DNA of 64,000 nt from Sphingobium sp. JS3065 (GCF_026427355.1 NZ_CP102668.1:62001-126000); one strand, 5' to 3'; shown: positions 27,791 to 38,099, counted from the stretch's first letter. Numbers and translations are program-made. Notes: generated by a model not told the origin, from the sequence alone.

Positions 27791-29436
27791 CCTCTCTTAT
27801 TCACGACGCTCGGTTTCGGGCCCGCTCTGGGCATTTGCTGCGGCTGGCTGTATTGCGCGGACGACCGGCATCGCTGGCGTTTGTTTCACCGCATTCGGAT
27901 TGATGGGCTTTTCGGGTTGAAGGGCTGGGCTCGGAGTTCTGCGGCGCTGCCGCATGGGCTACGTCGGCGCAGGCTTCAGCCGGAGAACGAGGGCGCGGAA
28001 CAGGTCGGCATCCGGACAGGCGGAAGCGAAGGCAATGCGGATGCGGCTAGCACTTTCTACGACGCGCGCAGCGACCTTGAGCAGCCGCAGGCGCAAGGTG
28101 GTAAACTCCGCGCTTGCCAGAGCAGCGGTCCTGGGCATCGCCTGCTGGATGCGCCATAGCAGCCAGTATGCGGCAGTGTGCAGTATCAGGCGCATCTGAT
28201 TGGCATTGGCCGAGCGGCACGAGGTTCGGTCGCTGGCGAGCTGGGACTTGTGGCGCTTGATCAGGTTCTCGGCCTGACCACGCGCGCAGTAGAGCGTGTC
28301 GTAGATGTGCTCGGCCGATCCTGTTGCCAACGAGGTGACGACATAGCGGATGTCCATGCCCAGCGTGCTGGCCTCGATCCGTGCAACGACGCGACGCTGG
28401 CACTTCCAGGTCTTTGCCCCATAGCGGGTCTCGGCATAGTTGCGCAGGACGGGACACTGACGCTGGGCGCGCTTGACCGCGCAGGCATCGGCGACCGCAA
28501 CAATGGCGGGATCGGCGCGCAGCGCTGAATTGGTGGGCAGGCCGAACACGTAATCGACGCGGGCCGCATCGCAGTAGGCCATGACCTCGGGTCGACCATA
28601 GTGCCCGTCGCCGCGGATAGTGATGTGGGTATCGGGCCAATTACGGCGCAGGTGACGCACCAGGCGTCGGATGTGCCCCGCCGCCTCCTTTCCAGAAGGC
28701 GTCTTGCCTGTGCGCAGCAGCATGGCCACCGGCCTGCCGGTCGCGGTGTCGTAGATATGGATCGGTAGGAAGCAGCGCTCCCCATGATGCCCGTTCCAGA
28801 ACGAGAGCTGTTGATAGCCATGCACGACGTCGCACGTGTCGTCGATATCCAGCGTGACCGCTGTCGGAGGGGCGGGATAGCTGGCGCAGTAGATGTCGAT
28901 CATCGCGGCCATCATGCTGGCCAGTTCGCGCGTAGTCGGTGCATTTTCCCACCGGCTCATCGTCGGTTGGCTGGCCAGCCCCGCGCCCGATTCCGGCAGC
29001 TTGCCGAGCGCCAGGCGGAAGCCTGGATCGTCGCGCAGAGCATCGAGATCATCGGCATCCTCATAGCCGCACGCAATCGCGAACACACGGGCACGCAGAA
29101 TGTCATCCAGGCGATGGATCACCCGCGCTGGATCGCGCGGATCGGCAATACAAGCCGCCAGGCGCTGGCAAATCCCCATCGCGCGCTCGGCCTGTGCAAG
29201 CAGTAGAACACCGCCATCCGAGGTAAGCCGGCCACCGTCGAACGCAGCTGTGATTTTCTTGCGGCCGACTGCTGGGAATCCAAATGAGCTTGCGATATCA
29301 TCGTTCATGGCGGGTGTGGCCCGTGGCATTTTCTGCCCTGCGGCAGGTTCGGCTTAGACACCCAGTTCCTAATTCAGATCAGAGGCTTACGCCACTCCCG
29401 CCAACCCTTCAGGACACTTTTGGTGAATAAGGCGGG
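27791..29436 (-). mobile_element. IS1380-family element, copy 1 (1646 bp, reverse orientation)
   Basis: Bounded by terminal inverted repeats CCTCTCTTATTCAC and, on the other end, CCCGCCTTATTCAC (reverse complement; 11 of 14 match), with 4-base duplications CTAG at 27787-27790 and 29437-29440. Same length as copy 2 in opposite orientation, which fixes the ends. It interrupts mod after codon 310. Confidence 0.93.
27959..29329 (-). CDS. IS1380-family transposase (copy 1)
   Basis: 456-residue DDE transposase of the IS1380 family: the N-terminal TAAFDGGRLTSDGGVLLLAQ opening, LASQPTMSRWEN, the VTLDIDDTCDVVHG catalytic-Asp segment and the ITIRGDGHYG second-Asp segment are all present, as is the C-terminal CARGQAENLIKRHK with the catalytic Glu. 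It is identical to copy 2. Confidence 0.95.
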   Translation of the reverse strand: MPRATPAMNDDIASSFGFPAVGRKKITAAFDGGRLTSDGGVLLLAQAERAMGICQRLAACIADPRDPARVIHRLDDILRARVFAIACGYEDADDLDALRDDPGFRLALGKLPESGAGLASQPTMSRWENAPTTRELASMMAAMIDIYCASYPAPPTAVTLDIDDTCDVVHGYQQLSFWNGHHGERCFLPIHIYDTATGRPVAMLLRTGKTPSGKEAAGHIRRLVRHLRRNWPDTHITIRGDGHYGRPEVMAYCDAARVDYVFGLPTNSALRADPAIVAVADACAVKRAQRQCPVLRNYAETRYGAKTWKCQRRVVARIEASTLGMDIRYVVTSLATGSAEHIYDTLYCARGQAENLIKRHKSQLASDRTSCRSANANQMRLILHTAAYWLLWRIQQAMPRTAALASAEFTTLRLRLLKVAARVVESASRIRIAFASACPDADLFRALVLRLKPAPT

Positions 29437-29963
29437 CTAGACCGGTATAAGTACATCGACAAAGGCGGCGTCTATACTGGGAGTCAGAGCGTCCACAACC
29501 CTGGCAAAGAAGGGTATCGTTACGACGTCCTTCACCCCGAAACCGGTCGACCTTGCAAAGAGCCGCTCATGGGGTACAGGTTTCCAAAAACCACTATGGA
29601 TCGCCTTCTCGATGATCAGAGAATTCTCTTTGGTGATGATGAGAACAAGATCATTGAACTAAAAGTGTATGCACATGAATTTGAAGATAAGCTCTCCAGT
29701 GTTTTTGAACTGGACGGTCGGACTGGCCCTTATGACTTGAAAAATCTCTTCCCCGAAGGAAAAAAGGTCTTTTCCAACCCAAAACCTGTTACGCTAATGG
29801 AGCGACTTGTTTCGTTCGCAAGCGGCGACGGCGACATTTGTGTCGATCTCTTTGCTGGGTCGTCCACCCTCGCGCACGCTGTGTTGGAGCTCGCGTCCCG
29901 CGAAGGAAAGTCCCGACGATTTATTAGCGTCCAATACCCGGAAGAGATTGGGCAAGGCACTAA

Positions 29964-31609
29964 CCCGCCTTATTCACCAAAAGTGTCCTGAAGGGTTGGC
30001 GGGAGTGGCGTAAGCCTCTGATCTGAATTAGGAACTGGGTGTCTAAGCCGAACCTGCCGCAGGGCAGAAAATGCCACGGGCCACACCCGCCATGAACGAT
30101 GATATCGCAAGCTCATTTGGATTCCCAGCAGTCGGCCGCAAGAAAATCACAGCTGCGTTCGACGGTGGCCGGCTTACCTCGGATGGCGGTGTTCTACTGC
30201 TTGCACAGGCCGAGCGCGCGATGGGGATTTGCCAGCGCCTGGCGGCTTGTATTGCCGATCCGCGCGATCCAGCGCGGGTGATCCATCGCCTGGATGACAT
30301 TCTGCGTGCCCGTGTGTTCGCGATTGCGTGCGGCTATGAGGATGCCGATGATCTCGATGCTCTGCGCGACGATCCAGGCTTCCGCCTGGCGCTCGGCAAG
30401 CTGCCGGAATCGGGCGCGGGGCTGGCCAGCCAACCGACGATGAGCCGGTGGGAAAATGCACCGACTACGCGCGAACTGGCCAGCATGATGGCCGCGATGA
30501 TCGACATCTACTGCGCCAGCTATCCCGCCCCTCCGACAGCGGTCACGCTGGATATCGACGACACGTGCGACGTCGTGCATGGCTATCAACAGCTCTCGTT
30601 CTGGAACGGGCATCATGGGGAGCGCTGCTTCCTACCGATCCATATCTACGACACCGCGACCGGCAGGCCGGTGGCCATGCTGCTGCGCACAGGCAAGACG
30701 CCTTCTGGAAAGGAGGCGGCGGGGCACATCCGACGCCTGGTGCGTCACCTGCGCCGTAATTGGCCCGATACCCACATCACTATCCGCGGCGACGGGCACT
30801 ATGGTCGACCCGAGGTCATGGCCTACTGCGATGCGGCCCGCGTCGATTACGTGTTCGGCCTGCCCACCAATTCAGCGCTGCGCGCCGATCCCGCCATTGT
30901 TGCGGTCGCCGATGCCTGCGCGGTCAAGCGCGCCCAGCGTCAGTGTCCCGTCCTGCGCAACTATGCCGAGACCCGCTATGGGGCAAAGACCTGGAAGTGC
31001 CAGCGTCGCGTCGTTGCACGGATCGAGGCCAGCACGCTGGGCATGGACATCCGCTATGTCGTCACCTCGTTGGCAACAGGATCGGCCGAGCACATCTACG
31101 ACACGCTCTACTGCGCGCGTGGTCAGGCCGAGAACCTGATCAAGCGCCACAAGTCCCAGCTCGCCAGCGACCGAACCTCGTGCCGCTCGGCCAATGCCAA
31201 TCAGATGCGCCTGATACTGCACACTGCCGCATACTGGCTGCTATGGCGCATCCAGCAGGCGATGCCCAGGACCGCTGCTCTGGCAAGCGCGGAGTTTACC
31301 ACCTTGCGCCTGCGGCTGCTCAAGGTCGCTGCGCGCGTCGTAGAAAGTGCTAGCCGCATCCGCATTGCCTTCGCTTCCGCCTGTCCGGATGCCGACCTGT
31401 TCCGCGCCCTCGTTCTCCGGCTGAAGCCTGCGCCGACGTAGCCCATGCGGCAGCGCCGCAGAACTCCGAGCCCAGCCCTTCAACCCGAAAAGCCCATCAA
31501 TCCGAATGCGGTGAAACAAACGCCAGCGATGCCGGTCGTCCGCGCAATACAGCCAGCCGCAGCAAATGCCCAGAGCGGGCCCGAAACCGAGCGTCGTGAA
31601 TAAGAGAGG
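29964..31609 (+). mobile_element. IS1380-family element, copy 2 (1646 bp)
   Basis: Second copy, inverted relative to the first, with the same terminal repeats and its own 4-base duplication CTAA (29960-29963 and 31610-31613). It interrupts mod in the codon for Lys after GQGT. Only 524 bases of mod plus duplications separate the two copies, and recombination between them could invert that piece. Confidence 0.93.
30071..31441 (+). CDS. IS1380-family transposase (copy 2)
   Basis: 456-residue DDE transposase with the same sequence as copy 1 and all catalytic segments present, so this copy is presumably active. It reads in the direction of the host mod gene. Confidence 0.95.
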   Translation: MPRATPAMNDDIASSFGFPAVGRKKITAAFDGGRLTSDGGVLLLAQAERAMGICQRLAACIADPRDPARVIHRLDDILRARVFAIACGYEDADDLDALRDDPGFRLALGKLPESGAGLASQPTMSRWENAPTTRELASMMAAMIDIYCASYPAPPTAVTLDIDDTCDVVHGYQQLSFWNGHHGERCFLPIHIYDTATGRPVAMLLRTGKTPSGKEAAGHIRRLVRHLRRNWPDTHITIRGDGHYGRPEVMAYCDAARVDYVFGLPTNSALRADPAIVAVADACAVKRAQRQCPVLRNYAETRYGAKTWKCQRRVVARIEASTLGMDIRYVVTSLATGSAEHIYDTLYCARGQAENLIKRHKSQLASDRTSCRSANANQMRLILHTAAYWLLWRIQQAMPRTAALASAEFTTLRLRLLKVAARVVESASRIRIAFASACPDADLFRALVLRLKPAPT

Positions 31610-32336
31610 CTAAAGACGCGAAAGAAGCCTACAGTTTCTGTCAAAAAGTCGGCTTGCCGCCTTTGATTTCCGAGATCTCCAAAGAACGCATCCGCCGCGT
31701 CGGCAAGAAAATCCTCGAAGGCGAATGCCACTCTGACTGGAACCGCGATGTCGGCTTCCGGGTGCTTAAGGTGGACACGTCGAACATGAAGGACGTCTAC
31801 TACCGCCCCGACGAACTGAAGCAGTCCGACCTGCTCGACATGGTCGACAATGTGAAAGACGGCCGTTCGGCCGAGGACCTGCTCTTTCAGGTGCTGGTCG
31901 ACTGGGGCGTTGACCTGACGCTGCCGATCCGCCGCGAGACGGTGCAAGGCAAGACCGTGTTCTTCGTCGACGACAACGCCCTTGTCGCCTGCTTCGACCG
32001 TGGCGTGACCGAGGAGCTGGTGAAGGAGCTGGCGAAGCGCGAACCTCTGCGCGTCGTCTTCCGCGACAACGGCTTTGTCTCGGACGCGGTGAAGATCAAC
32101 GTCGAACAGATCTTCCGTCAGCTCTCGCCCTCAACCGACGTCAAAGCAATCTGAGGCTGCACCCATGAAGCTGAAATTCAAGGTCCAGCCCTATCAGACT
32201 AATGCTGTCGAAGCGGTGGTCGATTGTTTCGCGGGTCAGCCGAAGGTCGATGGTCTGACCTATCGCATCGACCCTGGCCAGAAGGCACAGGCGACCGCTT
32301 TCGAGGAAGGGTTCAAAAATGCCGACTTCGCGCTGA

Positions 32337-33267
32337 GAGCCAGATCCGAAAGTTGTTGAGCAATACCAGCCTGTTGTGATTCACGCCGTCCTTGCGAAGA
32401 GATGGAGTGCCCCATGGCATGGACTGGTATTGCCCGGCGGGAGCATAGCCGGGAAGGATTGAGATATCCAACCGATATGACGGATCGGGAATGGGCGTTG
32501 GTTTCGCCTTTTATTCCTCCAGCCAAATCCGGCGGTCGCCGCCGAACGACCGACATGCGGGAATTGTTGAATGCGCTGCTCTATCTTGCCGGGGGCGGGT
32601 GTGCGTGGCGCATGCTGCCCAAATGCTTCCCGCCGGTCTCGACGGTGCGGCGCTATTTCTACGCCTGGCGCAATGCTGGATTGTTCGAGGCGATCAACAC
32701 GGTTCTGGTGATGAACCTGCGTGAGATCGAGGGACGCGACGCCTCGCCCAGCGCTGGGGTGATTGACAGCCAGAGTGTGAAGACCACAGAATCCGGCGGC
32801 CCCACGGGCTATGATGCAGGCAAGAAGATCAAGGGAAGGAAGCGCCATATCCTCACTGACACTTGCGGCTTTCTGATCTTCATCCTGGTCCATGCCGCAG
32901 ACATCCAGGACCGGGACGGTGCCGTCGATGTCCTCAAAGCAGTGCGCCAACGCTTTCCTTGGCTACGACACGTCTTCGCAGACGGCGGCTATGCAGGGGA
33001 CAAACTCAGAGACGCACTGGCCTCGATGGGAAAGTGGACTGTCGAAATCATCAAGCGGTCCGACGCTGCCAAGGGCTTCCATGTCCTACCCCGCCGGTGG
33101 GTGGTCGAGCGCACTTTCGCATGGCTCGGCAGATGTCGTCGCCTCGCCAAAGACTGGGAGGCATCCATCGCCTCATCAACTGCTTGGACCCTCATTGCCT
33201 CCATACGCATGGTCACTCGACGAACCGCAAGGTATTGCTATGCTTGATAAACTTCTGAATCGGACAC
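32337..33267 (+). mobile_element. IS5-family element, copy 2 (931 bp)
   Basis: Same length, ends and orientation as copy 1. It is flanked by its own 3-base duplication TGA (32334-32336 and 33268-33270), again a T-N-A target, and sits in codon 58 of res. Confidence 0.92.
32402..33247 (+). CDS. IS5-family DDE transposase (copy 2)
   Basis: 281-residue transposase identical to copy 1, with D (IDSQSVKT), D (FADGGYAG) and E (WVVERTFAW) in place. The identity of the two copies points to recent transposition within this replicon or strain. Confidence 0.93.
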   Translation: MECPMAWTGIARREHSREGLRYPTDMTDREWALVSPFIPPAKSGGRRRTTDMRELLNALLYLAGGGCAWRMLPKCFPPVSTVRRYFYAWRNAGLFEAINTVLVMNLREIEGRDASPSAGVIDSQSVKTTESGGPTGYDAGKKIKGRKRHILTDTCGFLIFILVHAADIQDRDGAVDVLKAVRQRFPWLRHVFADGGYAGDKLRDALASMGKWTVEIIKRSDAAKGFHVLPRRWVVERTFAWLGRCRRLAKDWEASIASSTAWTLIASIRMVTRRTARYCYA

Positions 33268-36200
33268 TGAGCGAAGCCCAAATCCTCGAGAACATCCAGG
33301 CTGTTCAATGCCGTCAGAACCTGCCCGTTGCTCAGCGACTGGACGAGTTCATGGTGCTCGACCGGAACAACCAGCGCGTGGCCGCGCCAGCGACCTATCG
33401 ACGCGATGCTCTGGCCGCGACCCGCATTCACCTCGACGTCGAGATGGAAACCGGCACCGGGAAAACCTATTGCTACATCAAGACGATTTTCGAGATGAAC
33501 AAGCGCTACGGCTGGTCGAAGTTCATCATCATGGTGCCGTCGATCGCCATCCGCGAAGGCGTTTATAAGTCCCTGCAGATTACCGCCGATCACTTCACGG
33601 AAAGCTACGGCAAGAAGGCGCGGTTCTTCATCTATAACTCCAAACGCCTGCACGAGCTGGAAAGTTTCTCCTCCGACGCCGGTATCAACGTCATGGTGAT
33701 CAACATCCAGGCGTTCGCCGCACGCGGGGCTGACAACCGGCGCATCTATGAAGAGCTGGACGACTTCCAGTCACGCAAACCCATCGACGTCATCGCGTCC
33801 AACCGGCCGATCCTGATCCTGGACGAACCACAGAAGATGGAAGGTGCGGCGACGATGGAGGCGTTGCCGAAGTTCAAGCCGCTGATGATCCTGCGCTATT
33901 CCGCTACGCACAAGACCCAACACAACCGCATTCACCGGCTGGACGCACTGGACGCCTACAACCAGAAGCTGGTGAAGAAGATCGCCGTGCGCGGCATCCA
34001 GACTCGCGGGCTCGCCGGGACCAATGCCTACCTTTATCTCGAAGGCATCGACATCTCGACGAAGGCCCCGGTAGCCCGGATCGAGCTCGAGGTGAAGCTG
34101 AAGTCCGGCGAGATCAAGCGCCAGATTCGGCGGCTGGAATTCCGCGATGACCTGTTCGTTGAGTCCGGCGATCTGGATCAGTATCGCGGCTTCACGATCA
34201 GCCAGATTGATTACAACACCGACACGGTCGAGTTCACAAACGGCATCGTGCTGCATGCAGGCGAAGCCAACGGTGATGTGTCTGAGCGCGATATCCGCCG
34301 CATCCAGATCCGCGAGACGATCAAGGCCCACCTCGACAAGGAAAAGCAGCTGTTCGCGCAGGGGGTCAAGGTCCTGTCGCTGTTCTTCATCGATGAGGTG
34401 GTGAAGTATCGTGACTACAGCCAGCCGGACGAGCAAGGCGAATACGCTCGAATCTTCGAGGAAGAATATCAGCTTCTCAAGGATGAGTACCTGTCCGAGC
34501 TGGCGATCGATAACGAGGCGTTCCGGAAATACCTTACCGCGATCGACGGGGCCAAAACCCACAACGGCTATTTCTCGATCGACAAGAAAACCAATCGCCT
34601 CAAGGATCCGGCGGTAGGTGCCCGTGCGGTCGATTCCGACGACGTCGATGCCTATGACCTGATCCTGAAGGACAAGGAACGTCTGCTGTCCTTCGCGGAA
34701 CCAACTCGGTTCATTTTCTCCCACTCCGCGCTTCGCGAAGGATGGGATAATCCGAACGTCTTCGTCATGTGTATGCTGAAGCACAGCGACAACACCATTT
34801 CGCGCCGCCAGGAAGTGGGCCGTGGGCTGCGGTTGAGCGTCGACCAGCATGGCGACCGGATGGATCACCCCGCAGTGGTGCATGATATCAACGTGCTGAC
34901 GGTGGTAGCCAGCGAAAGTTACAAAGTCTTCGTGGCGGGCCTGCAGAAGGAAATCGCGGAAACCCTGTCCTCACGTCCGCGTCAGGCCACCGAGCAGTAT
35001 TTCACCGGCAAGACGATCACCACTGAGCAGGGGCCGGTCGAGGTGACCGGCGCGATCGCAAAGCAAATCTACCGCTATCTGGTGAAGAACGATTACACCG
35101 ACGATACCGATCAGATTGCCGCCACCTACCACGAGGCCAAAGCCGCCGGGGCACTGGCGGAATTGCCCGAGGAGCTAAAGCCGTATGCCGATCAGGTGTT
35201 CCAGCTGATCGACAGTGTGTTCAGCGACGCGCAGCTGCCCAAGGTGGATGATGGCCGCAAGCCCAAGACCAATCCGCTCAATGCGAACTTTGAGAAGAAA
35301 GAGTTCCAGGAGTTGTGGGCGCGGATCAACCGCAAGGCGGTCTACCGGGTCGAATTTGACTCGGCGGAGCTGATCAGGAAATGCGTCAGCGCCCTTAACA
35401 GCCAGCTGCGCGTCACACCGCTGCAATACACCATCCAAGAGGGCTTCCAGAATGACGGCTTGCGGGATGACCAGCTCCGCGCTGGCGATGGCTTCACGAT
35501 CACGAACACGACGACCGAACAGGGCGGTTCGATCCATTCGCTAGTTAAATATGACCTAGTCGGTAAGGTTGCCGAAGGTGCACAGCTGACGCGAGATACG
35601 ACCGCAGTCATCTTGGGCCAGACCGAAGCTGCGGTATTCGGGCAGTTCAAAATGAACCCCGAACACTTCATTTCCGAAGCCTCGCGGATCATCGCCGAAC
35701 AGAAGGCCGCCATGGTGATCGAGCGTCTGGCCTACGATGAGGTCGCTGAGCGATACGACGTCGACATCTTCACGGCCAACCAGACCGGTCAGGATTTCTC
35801 GCGCGCCTCGGCGAAGCTTAAGAACCATGTCTACGATTACGCGATCACGGATTCGGACGTGGAAAGGGAATTCGTCAAAGAACTGGACACGAGCAGCGAG
35901 GTCGTCGTCTACGCCAAGCTGCCACGCGGGTTCCTTATCCCCACTCCAGTCGGGGATTACAACCCTGACTGGGCGATATCGTTTAAGGCTGGCAGCGTCA
36001 GGCACATCTACTTCGTGGCTGAAACGAAGGGGACGATGTCCTCGATGAAGCTGCGCGAGATCGAAAAGACGAAGATCGAGTGCGCCCGGAAATTCTTCGA
36101 TGAAATCAGCCAGCAGATCTCCAACGATCGCATAAAATATGACGTGGTCACGGATTACGGAAAGCTGATGGAAATCGTTGGCGTGAATTGACCTGTGAGG

Positions 36201-36276
36201 GGCTGGCGATCAGTTTCGTGCGCCAGTTCCACACTTACCCATCCCGCGGCGATACCGTTCTGAAGCCGGACTTTGC

Positions 36277-36304
36277 ATTTAACATAATACTTATTATCGA
36301 ACTA
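36277..36304. other. dif-like XerC/XerD recombination site
   Basis: Read on the minus strand, it has an arm TTATGTTAAAT identical over 11 of 11 bases to the XerD-binding half of E. coli dif, a 6-base centre TAAGTA, and a second arm TAGTTCGATAA that resembles XerC arms (TTCG-ATAA) but looks one base short. The 11-6-11 spacing is that of dif/pdif sites. An IS1202-like ISNCY element starts six bases beyond the weaker arm (five beyond if the arm is shifted by one), where members of that IS family are known to insert. This supports the call. It lies in the 119-base gap after res. Confidence 0.6.
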
Positions 36305-36310
36305 TTTGAC

Positions 36311-38015
36311 TGTAAGCGCCGGATAGAAATGACACCCCTCTGCTAGATAGAAATGACACCCTCGGGCGTCCTTAGCAGAGTCCGGTGGCATGGTCCTCCT
36401 GGCAGTTCGGGAGGACGCGCTTATGACGGTGGTGGCGATGAGCCATGGCGAGCTTTCGCGGTTTGACACATTGTCGCGCGTGGACCGCGGCGAACTTCGG
36501 GTTGAGGATGCGGCGACGTTGCTGGGCTTGAAGCGCCGGCAGATTTTCCGGTTGCTTGAACGTCTCCGAGTTGAAGGCGCTTCAGGCCTGGTGTCGCGCA
36601 AACGTGGTCGGCCGAGCAACCGACGTCACAGCAATGCCTTTCGCGAGCGGATCCTGTCACTGGTCCGCGAGCATTATGCGGATTTTGGACCGACCCTGGC
36701 GCGTGAGTATCTGGCGGAGCGCCACGATATCGCGGTGGGCTGTGAGACATTGCGGCAGATGATGATTGAGGCTGGTCTGTGGCAGGATCGCGCAGCTCGC
36801 CGGTCTCGCCCATATCAACCGCGCCACCGCAGGGAGTGTCGTGGCGAGCTGATCCAGATCGACGGCTCGGATCATGAATGGTTTGAGGATCGCGGACCGC
36901 GATGCACGCTGCTCGTCTACATAGACGACGCGACCAGCGAGTTGATGCACCTCAAGATGGTCGAGAGCGAAAGCACCTTTTCCTACATGGAAGCGACGCG
37001 CGAATATATCGAGCGGCACGGCAAGCCGGTGGCCTTTTATTCCGACAAGCACACGGTCTTCCGCAACGCTAAAGCGACCGCCAAGGGTGACGGCATGACG
37101 CATTTCGGGCGCGCGCTCGATGCGCTGAACATCGAGATCATTTGCGCCAACTCACCCCAAGCCAAGGGCCGGGTCGAGCGGGCGAACGGCACATTGCAGG
37201 ACCGCCTGATCAAAGCGATGCGCCTGGAAGGTATCTCGTCGATCGAAGAAGCGAACGTCTTTCTGCCGAGCTACATGGTTGGGCACAATGCGCGCTTCGC
37301 TCGTCCGGCCGCAGACAGTCGTGATCTACACCGCCCTCTGGCACTGCGGGATGATCTGCACTCCGTCATGGTCTGGCGCGAACAGCGGACGGTCACGGCC
37401 GCGCTGACGCTGCACTATAACAAAGTGCTGTTCCTTCTGGAGCCGAACCCGATCAGTAAGGAACTGGTGCGCAAGCGCGTGGATGTCTGTGAATATCCTG
37501 ACGGCACAGTCGAGATCCGCCACGAGGGGCGCTCCCTTCCCTATAGCCTGTTCGACAAGATGCCCCGGATCAATCAACCTGCCATCGTCGATAACAAGCA
37601 TCTCGACGCGGCACTGGCGCTAGCAAAAGAGATCCAAGCGGTCGCGCCGCATCATCGGCAGCGGAACAACTATGCCCCTGCTCGCCGCGACCAGCCAATG
37701 CATCTGTTCCCGGAACCGGAGGTGCCGGTGAAGATCGATGGGCGTCGGTTGGGTGGGGCCAAGCTCAAGCGCGGCCCCCGGCTCAGCCAGGCGGAATTAC
37801 GGGCGCGCGGCACGCTCGAGTTCGTGAAGGCGCGCTAAAGCGGCGCTGACCGAGCCCGCTGCCTGCGCAGCGGGTCCGTGCCCTTCCCCACCACTGTTAC
37901 GCCATCAGCAGGGTCTGCGCTGCGCTATCCCGAGGGCTCCACGCAGCCCCTGCTGTGATCAAGAGGTGTCATTTCTATCGGGGCCAGATAGTGTCTTCTC
38001 TATCCGGTGCGAACA
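36311..38015 (+). mobile_element. ISNCY (IS1202-like) element, copy A (1705 bp)
   Basis: Ends TGTAAGCGCCGGATAGA and (reverse complement) TGTTCGCACCGGATAGA match at 14 of 17 bases and start with TG. The 5-base duplication TTGAC is at 36306-36310 and 38016-38020. Each end holds two spaced copies of a GATAGAAATGACACC-like motif (36322-36336 and 36346-36360; inverted at 37965-37979, with a weaker version at 37991-38005), probable transposase-binding sites. It is followed directly by copy B in the same orientation. Confidence 0.85.
36423..37838 (+). CDS. ISNCY-family transposase (copy A, intact)
   Basis: 471-residue integrase-fold transposase. ATG 36423 is chosen because GGGAGG lies just upstream. 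It has an N-terminal HTH (ATLLGLKRRQIFRLLERLR), KRGRPSNRR, the rve catalytic domain with QIDGSDHEWFEDRGP (first Asp), FYSDKHTVFR (second Asp) and SPQAKGRVERANGTLQDR (Glu), then a beta-rich C-terminal domain. It is intact and may mobilise copy B's ends in trans. Confidence 0.92.
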   Translation: MTVVAMSHGELSRFDTLSRVDRGELRVEDAATLLGLKRRQIFRLLERLRVEGASGLVSRKRGRPSNRRHSNAFRERILSLVREHYADFGPTLAREYLAERHDIAVGCETLRQMMIEAGLWQDRAARRSRPYQPRHRRECRGELIQIDGSDHEWFEDRGPRCTLLVYIDDATSELMHLKMVESESTFSYMEATREYIERHGKPVAFYSDKHTVFRNAKATAKGDGMTHFGRALDALNIEIICANSPQAKGRVERANGTLQDRLIKAMRLEGISSIEEANVFLPSYMVGHNARFARPAADSRDLHRPLALRDDLHSVMVWREQRTVTAALTLHYNKVLFLLEPNPISKELVRKRVDVCEYPDGTVEIRHEGRSLPYSLFDKMPRINQPAIVDNKHLDAALALAKEIQAVAPHHRQRNNYAPARRDQPMHLFPEPEVPVKIDGRRLGGAKLKRGPRLSQAELRARGTLEFVKAR

Positions 38016-38099
38016 TTGACTGTAAGCGGGTGGATTCTATTTCGAAGTGCGAAATCCTTGGTTTTATAGGGGTTTGATCCCCTTCAAGGAAGGCACGAT

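Larger units (their letters stand above)
26860..32154 (+). pseudogene. mod: Type III DNA methyltransferase (Mod), split by two IS1380 elements
   Basis: Ancestral 664-residue adenine methyltransferase. LDPPYN is at residues 127-132 and the SAM-binding DLFAGSSTLA near 446, i.e. the beta-class order of type III Mod. IS1380-family copies lie at 27791-29436 (duplication CTAG) and 29964-31609 (duplication CTAA). Deleting each element with one duplication joins the three exon-like pieces (26860-27790, 29441-29963, 31614-32154) into one frame. The middle of the gene (about 27080-27790 and 29441-29960) is visibly AT-richer than its GC-rich ends, which suggests a swapped target-recognition segment. Translation now ends just inside the first element. 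Confidence 0.92.
32165..36191 (+). pseudogene. res: Type III restriction subunit (Res), interrupted by IS5
   Basis: Ancestral 1030-residue restriction subunit. Only 57 codons (from ATG 32165, 10 bases after mod) precede the IS5-family insertion at 32337-33267; removing it with one TGA duplication gives a continuous frame (FAL-S-EAQIL). The rest is intact: Walker A METGTGKT (about residue 118), ILDEPQKM as motif [12 protein letters not shown] and QEVGRGLR as helicase motifs V/VI, and a C-terminal PD-(D/E)xK nuclease, PDWAI (about 956) with AETKG (about 974). The long frame running through the element from 32892 is an accidental reading of IS5 DNA plus Res, not a fusion. Res needs Mod, so restriction should be lost on both counts. 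Confidence 0.92.

Noticed and set aside
24167-33267. Two direct IS5 copies could be a composite transposon carrying DUF4391/mod
   Set aside because: Each copy has its own 3-base duplication (TAA, TGA) and the outer flanks do not match, so they inserted separately.
33771-34883. 370-codon minus-strand frame
   Set aside because: Shadow of res; GC-rich codon periodicity creates long antisense frames.
32892-36191. A continuous 1099-codon frame suggesting an IS5-Res fusion protein
   Set aside because: The first part reads IS5 DNA in a frame other than the transposase. Removing the element joins res cleanly to its own ATG at 32165.
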